Assembly: GCA_002842215.1 (NCBI GenBank)
Contig: PHCC01000038.1
Location: forward strand, 1 to 35,684
Direction of reading: 5' to 3'
Length of the DNA: 35,684 bases
From: Betaproteobacteria bacterium HGW-Betaproteobacteria-9
Lineage (GTDB): Bacteria > Pseudomonadota > Gammaproteobacteria > Burkholderiales > Burkholderiaceae_C
Below, piece after piece: positions 1 through 5,664 of this stretch. A model generated the notes under the pieces. That model made no database searches. It was not told the origin of the DNA and was given only the letters and a program-made list of their open reading frames with translations. Within the stretch, counting starts at the first letter, position 1. Each line of letters starts with the position of its first letter. Position numbers and translations under genes: made by a program.

Positions 1-99
1 GTAGCCCGCTGTGCCTGCCCCCGCAGCCAGTCGGGCAAGTACCGACGCGGGAAGCCCTGAAACCGAAGCGGTTTCAGGTTAAGCCCGAAGGGCGCGAAG
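1..99 (+). repeat. Large inverted repeat, arm B (first part)
   Basis: These 99 bases are the exact reverse complement of 16091-16189 (base n pairs with 16190-n). Together with 35586-35678 at the window end they form a 191-bp inverted copy of 16091-16281. The arm contains a perfect stem-loop, CCTGAAACCG-AAG-CGGTTTCAGG reading across 57-79. Because the two window ends meet inside one repeat, the window is best read as a circular plasmid. Confidence 0.93.
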
Positions 100-130
100 A
101 AGGACGTTGAACCGAGGAAAGGGCCAGATC

Positions 131-511
131 ATGGGCAACATCGTCAAATTCCCGAAGCGGCCAGAAGGGCCGCAACCTGCCGAGCTGGACGCCGACAGCC
201 TCAAGGCCGCTATTCGCCCGCCGCGCCCTACCCTGCCCGGTTTGCTGGCCTGGCTTTGGCGCTTGCTGCGCCTGCCTTTGTTTCTCGTGCTGTACTGGCT
301 GCGCCTGCCTATCGTTGGCCTGTGCAACCTCGTTTCCGTCCCTGCCCTGCTGGCCTTTCTGGCGGGCTTCTTCTTCTTCGGCAGTGACTCGCCGCACCGG
401 CATATCGTTTGGGTCTTTGGTGGCGTGAGCTTCACCGCCGCCGCCCTGGCGTGGTTCTATGACTCGCTCTTGCTTGCCCTGGCCCCCGAGGGCGTTGTCA
501 TCGGGCTTTGA
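131..511 (+). CDS. Small integral membrane protein, function unknown
   Basis: A 126-aa protein. It has a charged N-terminus (GNIVKFPKRPEGPQP) followed by three or four hydrophobic stretches: roughly residues 43-60, 64-80, 83-95 and 100-125. I chose ATG 131 because GAGGAAAGG lies just upstream; a TTG at 107 in the same frame would add eight residues. It lies directly inside inverted-repeat arm B and converges on the virB5-virB6 operon, from which it is separated by a shared hairpin terminator. It could be an inner-membrane accessory or entry-exclusion protein, but I do not recognise the family. A protein-coding gene is likely; the function is unknown. Confidence 0.7.
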   Translation: MGNIVKFPKRPEGPQPAELDADSLKAAIRPPRPTLPGLLAWLWRLLRLPLFLVLYWLRLPIVGLCNLVSVPALLAFLAGFFFFGSDSPHRHIVWVFGGVSFTAAALAWFYDSLLLALAPEGVVIGL

Positions 512-513
512 GA

Positions 514-531
514 TTTTCGCGGGCGCGAAAA
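514..531. promoter_or_regulatory. 18-bp palindrome TTTTCGCG-GG-CGCGAAAA (copy 1 of 4)
   Basis: A perfect palindrome except for the two central bases. The same site occurs at 6772-6789, 10364-10381 and 15364-15381. All four copies are in the backbone and none in the transposons. It looks like an operator or centromere-like site for a plasmid DNA-binding protein; this role is inferred from the repetition. Confidence 0.6.
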
Positions 532-553
532 AAACCGGGACGCATCCCGGTTT
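532..553. terminator. Bidirectional hairpin terminator between convergent genes
   Basis: AAACCGGGA and TCCCGGTTT form a 9-bp stem around the loop CGCA, with A and T runs on both sides. It lies between the stop of the small membrane protein (511) and the stop of the opposing virB5 gene (582), so it can serve both. Confidence 0.7.
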
Positions 554-581
554 GAAAAGGCCGCTGTCCGACGGTAGGGGG

Positions 582-1292
582 TCAGGGCGTGACTTGCACG
601 CGGGGCACCGTGCGATTGGTGCCCGCCGTGCGGATCGACAAATCACGCGCCTGCATTTCGCTGATTTGACGCTCTGCATTCACCAGCATTGCCATAGCGT
701 TGATCTTGGCTTGCTCATTCTGGATCAAGCCTTGCTCGACGTTGATACGGGCTTGCAGTTCGGCAATCGCCTTGGGGTCTTGGGTGGTGCTGATCTGCTG
801 CAACAGCCCCTCCAAGTTGGATAGCCGCTGCTGCGCCGAGTTGTACGCCTCTTGGCTTAACGCTTTGTTGCTGGCCGCCCGGTTCAGATCGGACCACCAC
901 TGATCCGCCGCGCTTTGGCTTCCGAAGTCCGAAGCCGTCAGCGTGGAAGTCGCTTGCTTGATGGTGTTGATCGAGCTGGCGAGGTTGCCATAGCTGCCAC
1001 CGTTCGCCAGGTTGAGCAGCGTTTGAGCATCTTCGGGCAACGTGCGCCGGGCCTGTTGAAATGCCGGGCTGTTGAGTACCGACGAGAAGCCGCGCGAGCC
1101 GGTGACGCTTTCGATTTGCTGCTGTAGCTGCTGAATCTGTTGCGTCATCTGCTGGTATTGCTGCGCCCAGGCCATAACCTGCTGAATGGCTTGCGCCAGG
1201 TTGGCCCCGTCGATGACCGGGATACCGGCGAACGCCTGCCCGCCGCTGAAAAGCCCTGTTACCAGGGCAAGGATGCGAAGAAGTTTTTTCAT
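582..1292 (-). CDS. virB5: VirB5/TrbJ-like type IV secretion pilus protein
   Basis: A 236-aa secreted protein. VirB5 proteins are minor pilus-tip components of conjugative type IV secretion systems, exported to the periplasm. The N-terminus MKKLLRILALVTGLFSGGQAFA is a signal peptide with probable cleavage after AFA (residue 22). The mature start GIPVIDGANLAQAIQQVMAW and the Q-rich helix QQMTQQIQQLQQQIES are typical of VirB5/TrbJ. The open frame extends upstream to 1622, but only ATG 1292 gives the signal peptide. It is the last gene of a leftward operon after virB6. The leader sequence GGGTAGCAACC touches the ATG directly and is shared with two other leaders in the plasmid (see findings). No virB4 or virB8-11 accompanies it, so its role in a functional channel is unclear. 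Confidence 0.85.
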   Translation of the reverse strand: MKKLLRILALVTGLFSGGQAFAGIPVIDGANLAQAIQQVMAWAQQYQQMTQQIQQLQQQIESVTGSRGFSSVLNSPAFQQARRTLPEDAQTLLNLANGGSYGNLASSINTIKQATSTLTASDFGSQSAADQWWSDLNRAASNKALSQEAYNSAQQRLSNLEGLLQQISTTQDPKAIAELQARINVEQGLIQNEQAKINAMAMLVNAERQISEMQARDLSIRTAGTNRTVPRVQVTP

Positions 1293-1303
1293 GGTTGCTA
1301 CCC
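1293..1303 (-). promoter_or_regulatory. Leader motif GGGTAGCAACC abutting the virB5 start codon
   Basis: The motif reads GGGTAGCAACC on the minus strand and ends immediately before the virB5 ATG, so anything bound to it would cover the ribosome-binding region. It is one of three copies in the plasmid. Confidence 0.45.
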
Positions 1304-1324
1304 TTGAAAGTTGAGATGTTGAAG

Positions 1325-2377
1325 TTAGGCCGCTCTTGCCCGGCGACTTGATCCGGCGGTGATCTTGCGATAGATAGCGCCCGGAGGGCTGGCCCTGCTG
1401 CCGGTGACGCTGGCGCCTTCGGAGCCGCGCCCGAATCGACCCGCCGCACCACGCAACCCGCGATAACCGGCCTGCCCTGCCCGCTTGCCCATGCGGAGAG
1501 CTGCCGGGGTTGCGCTCCTGATCTTGTTGTAAGACCAGCCCAACGCCGAGGCATTGGCAAGCGCGAAGGCACCGCCGATGCTTCCGGCCAGTGTCGGCAT
1601 GCCCAGGATGGTGAACACGCAAATGATGCCGTACACCACCAAGGGGCCAATGGTCTTCATGGCGGCAACGCCCGAGTTTGCATTGGCATCCAGTTGGATG
1701 GCGTCATAGGTTGCGTTCAGCAGTTTGAACATCAAGGCCGCTGCCATTACCACCATGACGATGGTAAGGCCCGCCGTCACCACCGAGCCTAGCCACTTGT
1801 CGAACCATTGGCGTGTCGGCTCAAACATCATGGCAAGGATGAACACAGGCCCCACGGCCAGCAGGATTGCCAGCGCGTATTTCGCCATGATGATGATGAA
1901 GCCGGTAATCGCCGTGACTATCCACGTCACCGCATAGATGATGATCGATAGGAAATAAGCGCCCATGTTCGACCAACTGGCCTTTTCCCATGCCTGACTG
2001 CCAAGGGTGTTGCCCTTGTCTAGCATTTGGTCAAGAAGCTGCGCCGAGTTTTGCACGGCACCACCCTGCATGACGCCCGCAAATGCCGTAGGCCAGTCAT
2101 AAAGAAAATTGGACACGTAGGAGGCGTAAAGGGCCGAACTGGTTGCAAGGCCGAAGATTGCCGAAACCTTGACCAAGCGCCACACGCCATCCATTACCGG
2201 CTCTTGAATCAGGCCGCGCATCATCGACCAACCCCACAGCATCACATAGATGATAAGCAGGGTTTGGCCGACGCCCGCCAGAGCGCCCGCCGCATTGGCC
2301 GCGCCATCGGTGACATAGCTCGTCACCGCCGTATCGACATATTGGAATATGTCTTGAAAGGTGTAAGTGTCTGCCAT
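1325..2377 (-). CDS. virB6: VirB6/TrbL-like inner-membrane channel protein
   Basis: A 350-aa polytopic membrane protein. VirB6 proteins form part of the inner-membrane translocation channel. Five or more hydrophobic segments are visible, for example around residues 30-55, 75-95, 140-165, 170-190 and 200-225. The family-like stretches AVGPVFILAMMFEPTRQWFDKWLGS and TIGPLVVYGIICVFTILGMPTLAG are present. The tail is strongly basic and cytoplasmic (RKITAGSSRRARAA). ATG 2377 overlaps the lipoprotein stop as TGATG, which implies translational coupling; a GTG at 2380 is the only alternative. The order lipoprotein-virB6-virB5 differs from the usual virB5-lipoprotein-virB6 order of IncW and IncP transfer regions. 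Confidence 0.87.
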   Translation of the reverse strand: MADTYTFQDIFQYVDTAVTSYVTDGAANAAGALAGVGQTLLIIYVMLWGWSMMRGLIQEPVMDGVWRLVKVSAIFGLATSSALYASYVSNFLYDWPTAFAGVMQGGAVQNSAQLLDQMLDKGNTLGSQAWEKASWSNMGAYFLSIIIYAVTWIVTAITGFIIIMAKYALAILLAVGPVFILAMMFEPTRQWFDKWLGSVVTAGLTIVMVVMAAALMFKLLNATYDAIQLDANANSGVAAMKTIGPLVVYGIICVFTILGMPTLAGSIGGAFALANASALGWSYNKIRSATPAALRMGKRAGQAGYRGLRGAAGRFGRGSEGASVTGSRASPPGAIYRKITAGSSRRARAA

Positions 2378-2580
2378 CACTTACCCCCATCGGCCTTTTG
2401 CGGTTGCAGCTTGTCGGGGGTCAGCACCACGCGCGGCACCTGGCGCGAGTCATCCCCCATTTTCTTGGAGATTTCCGCGCCCTCTTTTGCTTGCTTCTCC
2501 ACTTCGCTTTCGACGCACCCCGTCAGCACCAGGGCGAGGCCGAGGGCGGCCAGTCCGATCATCTTTTTCATGGCGTTCAT
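2377..2580 (-). CDS. Small lipoprotein (VirB7 / entry-exclusion type)
   Basis: A 67-aa predicted lipoprotein. The signal sequence ends in the lipobox LTGC with the acylated cysteine at residue 22, followed by a charged mature chain (VESEVEKQAKEGAEISKKMGDDSRQVPRVVLTPDKLQ). Small lipoproteins beside virB6 are usually either VirB7 outer-membrane anchors or Eex/TrbK-like entry-exclusion proteins. The mature part, with an R-V-V-L-T-P-D-K-L motif, looks more like the EexN type to me, but I cannot settle this. ATG 2580 overlaps the stop of the upstream gene as ATGA, and its own stop overlaps the virB6 start. Confidence 0.75.
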   Translation of the reverse strand: MNAMKKMIGLAALGLALVLTGCVESEVEKQAKEGAEISKKMGDDSRQVPRVVLTPDKLQPQKADGGK

Positions 2581-2885
2581 TCCCTATGGTCGATGAAGGC
2601 CCCGGCTTGCGCCTGGCGCTGTTGCATCCGCTCGAAGGTGAGATAGGCCGCCATCACGCACAGGCCGATCCCGGCGAAGACGAGCGGCAAACCGGCCATC
2701 ATGAGGATGTTCAGCCCGAACACGCCGAAGAATTCGAGCATGTGCCCGCCTTCCGCAGCCGAGCGGCCATAGTCCGCGAGGGACGCCAGAGGGCCAGCCA
2801 CTAACGCCCACTGACCAGCCAGAAGGGCGACCAGCGCAATGCCTGTTACCGCTTGCGCGGCTTGCTTGAGAGTGATCTTTTTCAT
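2577..2885 (-). CDS. Small two- or three-helix membrane protein of the VirB operon
   Basis: A 102-aa protein with hydrophobic segments near residues 10-32 and 52-80 and a hydrophilic C-terminus (TFERMQQRQAQAGAFIDHRE). Its start overlaps the stop of the preceding 77-aa gene as ATGA, and its stop overlaps the lipoprotein start in the same way, so it is the second member of a tightly coupled operon. The size and helix pattern would fit a VirB3-like or pilin-like component, but no motif confirms it. Confidence 0.65.
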   Translation of the reverse strand: MKKITLKQAAQAVTGIALVALLAGQWALVAGPLASLADYGRSAAEGGHMLEFFGVFGLNILMMAGLPLVFAGIGLCVMAAYLTFERMQQRQAQAGAFIDHRE

Positions 2886-3115
2886 GCTGCCCCCTTCTCT
2901 TCGGCCTTCCAGCCAACGATCATAGCCGCCGTATCAATCCCCGCCAGCACAATGCAGAGGCCGACCGGTACGGCGAGCCATGCGAGAGCTGTTTGCATCA
3001 GGCTCAGAGAGGCCGCCGAAGTCCACGAAGGCAGCTCAAGGAGTGCTGCCATATATGCCACGAAGGAGATGCCCTTAGCCGCCATCGCGGTATAGGTCAG
3101 AGTCGATTTTTTCAT
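2882..3115 (-). CDS. Small membrane protein, first gene of the VirB operon
   Basis: A 77-aa protein (MKKSTLTYTAMAAKGISFVAYMAALLEL...) with two hydrophobic stretches around residues 13-30 and 45-68 and a charged end (WKAEEKGAA). ATG 3115 is preceded by AAAGGAAAAAAG, a good ribosome-binding site; the longer frame up to 3181 lacks one. The region upstream (to 3233) contains the leader sequence ACGGGTAGCAACTGTG, also found with one change upstream of repA. A weak promoter, TTGCCG-17-TAGTAG, can be drawn further upstream. Function unknown; possibly a VirB2/VirB3-like subunit. Confidence 0.6.
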   Translation of the reverse strand: MKKSTLTYTAMAAKGISFVAYMAALLELPSWTSAASLSLMQTALAWLAVPVGLCIVLAGIDTAAMIVGWKAEEKGAA

Positions 3116-3127
3116 CTTTTTTCCTTT

Positions 3128-3143
3128 CACAGTTGCTACCCGT
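3128..3143 (-). promoter_or_regulatory. Leader motif ACGGGTAGCAACTGTG, VirB operon 5' leader
   Basis: On the minus strand this 16-mer lies 12 nt upstream of the ATG of the first VirB-operon gene. It matches 13865-13880 in the repA leader at 15 of 16 positions. Its core GGGTAGCAAC recurs directly in front of the virB5 ATG (1293-1303). It is complementary to the predicted loop of the minus-strand RNA at 13815-13902. Confidence 0.5.
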
Positions 3144-3233
3144 TTTGGATTCCTACTACAGCAATTTGACCATATCGGCAAGCGCGTTTCCTAGCCCCGC
3201 CGATTTGTCAAACTTTTTCACTTGTCATGCGTT

Positions 3234-3809
3234 TTACGGCCTCCTTTCGCTGTTAATGACTGCCTTGGCTTTGCCGTCCAATTTGTCCCAAGAAGCCGCT
3301 ACGGATTTGCCCAATGCCGCAAAGGCCGCTTCGTCCTTGTCGTAAAACCACAGGTTGGCAGTCGCCACCACCAGGCCGCCGATAAGCCCGCACATCACGC
3401 ACAGGCCGAGCGTTTGCCAGATGCTTTGCTGTTGCGCGCGGAGAGCCTTTTGCACTGGCGCTGCGATCTCGTTTTGCACCGTGTTTCTTACGGTGCGCTC
3501 GACCTCAGTCAGTGCCGCCCGGATGGCGTCGCTTGAATCCCGATCAAACCGGGCCTTGGCCGCTTGCGCGTCCTTTTCCATTTGCGCCCGTACCTTGTCG
3601 GCCTGGCCGTTGGTGTAGGTTTCGAGCTGGCCCCGGTAGGCATCCCCGGCTTTCGAGAGCAAGCCGATAAGGCCGGTAATCTTGGCCTCGACTTCCTCAG
3701 TCTGGCCGGGAAGGACGTTCTTTAGCGACTCGACGGAATCATGCAACCGGCCAATGTCACCGAGCATTTCCGCGATAAGCGCATCACGGGTTGTAGGTTC
3801 TGCCGCCAT
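3234..3809 (-). CDS. Coiled-coil protein with C-terminal membrane anchor (stbC position)
   Basis: A 191-aa protein. Residues 1-125 are charged and helical (for example TEEVEAKITGLIGLLSKAGDAY and NGQADKVRAQMEKDAQAAKARFDRDS). One strong membrane segment follows, near residues 131-155 (QTLGLCVMCGLIGGLVVATANLWFY), and then a short cytoplasmic or periplasmic tail. It starts 20 nt after stbB and is third in the stb operon, the position of stbC in R388. I see no catalytic motif. It could tether the partition or transfer complex to the membrane; this is inferred from the topology only. Confidence 0.68.
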   Translation of the reverse strand: MAAEPTTRDALIAEMLGDIGRLHDSVESLKNVLPGQTEEVEAKITGLIGLLSKAGDAYRGQLETYTNGQADKVRAQMEKDAQAAKARFDRDSSDAIRAALTEVERTVRNTVQNEIAAPVQKALRAQQQSIWQTLGLCVMCGLIGGLVVATANLWFYDKDEAAFAALGKSVAASWDKLDGKAKAVINSERRP

Positions 3810-3829
3810 GCTTCATTACCCCTTTCGGC

Positions 3830-4525
3830 TTACTTGAAAAGCGTTTTGAAAACCGCGTCCAGTTCTTCGGTTACGCCAGCGGCCAGGCGCTTGATGCCCA
3901 CCATTTGCGCGAAGTGCAATTTCTCGTCGGCATCCTTGGCGGTCTTGATCTTTTCTTTGTAATCGGTCGGATCGTTGAGAATGTCTTTGATGCCCTGTTC
4001 TGCGCCCTTGAGCTTGCCGTAAATGTCATTGACGTGAATAACGGCTTCCGGGCGAAGGGTGAAACTCTTGGATGCGGTGTGATACTCAAACAGGCCCGCA
4101 AACACCCGTTCCGGCACATCGTCAATTTCCAGCATGTTGAAGACCAGGCGGATTTTCTTCGCCGGGACGCCAATATCAGCGAGGGCATCAATCGTGCTGA
4201 TCGTGTCGCGCATTTGCTTGTTTTTCGGCACGGTCGGAATCACGAAATAATCGAAGTCCTCATGACTGCCTTTGTATTGCTTCATGAGATTCACGAAGTC
4301 TTCGACGTTCGACGCGCCCACATCCACCACGGCATCATCCAGAAGCATGAGGGCTTCTTGCAGCTCGCCAAATTGCTTGCCCTTGATGGCCTCGTCTTGG
4401 GTGCCGTCCGAATTGATCGACTCGACCGGCACCACCGTTGCGCCATTCATGCGCGGGGCCAAAAGATGGCGGGCGACCGTGGATTTACCAACATTGCCCG
4501 AGAAATTGATAACGGCGACTTTCAT
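3830..4525 (-). CDS. stbB: StbB/ParA-like P-loop ATPase
   Basis: A 231-aa protein of the ParA/MinD-like superfamily. Residues 9-16 (SGNVGKST) form a Walker A motif of the StbB variety, in which GNVGKST replaces the canonical KGGVGKT. DDAVVDVGASN near residues 63-73 is the second conserved aspartate region. In R388, StbB works with StbA in segregation and links partition with conjugation. ATG 4525 overlaps the stop of the upstream gene as ATGA. The neighbours (DNA-binding protein upstream, membrane protein downstream) match an stbABC operon. GC content is lower than in the flanking genes. Confidence 0.83.
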   Translation of the reverse strand: MKVAVINFSGNVGKSTVARHLLAPRMNGATVVPVESINSDGTQDEAIKGKQFGELQEALMLLDDAVVDVGASNVEDFVNLMKQYKGSHEDFDYFVIPTVPKNKQMRDTISTIDALADIGVPAKKIRLVFNMLEIDDVPERVFAGLFEYHTASKSFTLRPEAVIHVNDIYGKLKGAEQGIKDILNDPTDYKEKIKTAKDADEKLHFAQMVGIKRLAAGVTEELDAVFKTLFK

Positions 4526-4959
4526 TTACTTTTCTCCTGCTTAATAAGGCGACTTGCCAAAGAGTTTTTCGGTTTTGCTTCATCACCGAGAAACCTGTCT
4601 GCGAGCTTTTCCCGTTTCTGCTTCTTATCCAGTCCTGCCAGGTCATCGGCGGGGCTGGCCTCGCCAGCTTCCGGCGATGCCGGGGGGGCGGGTGACACTT
4701 CCGGCGCTGCACTGGCCGGGGCCGTGTTCGCGCCTGGCATCGAGGGCGGGGCAGGGGCGGGGGTGGAACCGTCCCGGCTCTTGATGAACTTCCTGACCGC
4801 TTCCTGCGAAACCTTCAAGCCGTTCGCTTCAAGCCACTGGCACACCTGCCAGTTGGCGTAGCCCTTGGCCTTCAGCTCGAAGATTTGCGCCTGGAAGGGT
4901 TCGAGCCGCGAGCGTTTCGCCCGTGGTCGTTCCTGCTTCTCAAACTCTTCTATGTCCAT
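4522..4959 (-). CDS. StbA-like helix-turn-helix DNA-binding protein
   Basis: A 145-aa protein. Residues 18-60 (RLEPFQAQIFELKAKGYANWQVCQWLEANGLKVSQEAVRKFIKSR) have the form of a helix-turn-helix domain. A proline/alanine-rich linker (residues 65-105) and a charged C-terminus (LDKKQKREKLADRFLGDEAKPKNS...) follow. ATG 4959 is preceded by AAGGG at good distance; the frame extends to 5004, giving 15 more residues. It is the first gene of the stb-like operon and lies against the phased CAACC array. By analogy with R388 StbA it probably binds that array and autoregulates. The assignment rests on position and fold, not on clear sequence identity. Confidence 0.65.
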   Translation of the reverse strand: MDIEEFEKQERPRAKRSRLEPFQAQIFELKAKGYANWQVCQWLEANGLKVSQEAVRKFIKSRDGSTPAPAPPSMPGANTAPASAAPEVSPAPPASPEAGEASPADDLAGLDKKQKREKLADRFLGDEAKPKNSLASRLIKQEKSK

Positions 4960-5001
4960 TTCATGGCCCTTGTGTTGAACCGCAGGCATCTTAGCCGCTT
5001 T

Positions 5002-5124
5002 CAACCGTCATCACAACCAAAAACAACCGCATGCCAAGCATGATACATGCAAAAACAACCGTGCGCAACCGTTAGCAACGACAAAACAACGCGCAACCAA
5101 CCGCAATGCAACCATCGCACAACC
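5002..5124. repeat. Helically phased CAACC repeat array (candidate StbA-binding centromere/operator)
   Basis: CAACC or CAACG occurs at 5002, 5014, 5024, 5056, 5066, 5076, 5087, 5094, 5098, 5109 and 5120. From 5056 on, the main series is spaced 10, 10, 11, 11, 11 and 11 bp, so the repeats lie on one face of the helix. The region is free of genes and lies between the divergent stb and mob operons. R388 has short direct repeats bound by StbA at the same place; here the unit differs. Confidence 0.7.
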
Positions 5125-5298
5125 AAAACCCACCGCAAGCGCTAGAACGTGGCAAAATACAGGCACGATAGATATGTTTACATCCCGCTACGCGGCATGC
5201 AACCATATCCGTGCCAAAGGGGTGCCCCCTTTGAAACCCCGGCGCGTGCCTGCGCCAGAGAGCGGCCACCGAGCCGCGCCACCTACGGAGGCCAGAGG
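5125..5298. other. Probable origin of transfer (oriT) region
   Basis: This gene-free stretch lies directly upstream of mobC and the relaxase. GGCACG-ATA-GATATG (5162-5176) pairs with CATATCCGTGCC (5204-5215) as an imperfect inverted repeat with a 3-nt bulge. AAAGGGG (5216-5222) pairs with CCCCTTT (5226-5232) in a second hairpin immediately after it. Inverted repeats next to a nick site are typical of oriT. The nick site itself cannot be fixed; the ATCCGTGCC end of the first repeat is the best candidate by loose resemblance to ATCCTG-type nic sites. Confidence 0.6.
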
Positions 5299-5664
5299 AT
5301 GACCAGCAAGACCAAGGGCGAAGCCGAGAAGCTAACCAGGCCGGTTAGCTTCCGGCTGACCGCCGCCGACCATGCCGCCTATCTGGCGAAGGTCGAGGCG
5401 TCGGGCCTCAAGCCGTCCGAGTTCTTCCGCGAGTGCGTCTTGCAGAACCGGACACAGATCGTCGCACGCCAGACGGTGAGCAAGGATTGGGGCCGCCTTG
5501 CCTACCTGTTCAACAAGGCCAGCAACAATATCAACCAGCTTGCCCACCGGGCCAATGCTGACCACCTGGCCGGGATCACAACCGAAGAAACCTATACCCG
5601 CATCCTGGCTGAGCTGCACACCTTGGCCCACTACATGAAAGCGGCGCTCAAAGATGCTGATTAG
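5299..5664 (+). CDS. mobC: MobC/TraJ-like relaxosome accessory protein
   Basis: A 121-aa protein. The N-terminal part RPVSFRLTAADHAAYLAKVEASGLKPSEFFRECVL (residues about 14-48) is a ribbon-helix-helix DNA-binding module. The C-terminal part (LAYLFNKASNNINQLAHRANADHL...) is characteristic of the bacterial mobilisation MobC family. Such proteins bind oriT, help melt the nick region and recruit the relaxase. ATG 5299 follows GGAGGCCAGAGG. Its stop overlaps the relaxase start by 11 nt, so the two are translationally coupled. Confidence 0.85.
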   Translation: MTSKTKGEAEKLTRPVSFRLTAADHAAYLAKVEASGLKPSEFFRECVLQNRTQIVARQTVSKDWGRLAYLFNKASNNINQLAHRANADHLAGITTEETYTRILAELHTLAHYMKAALKDAD

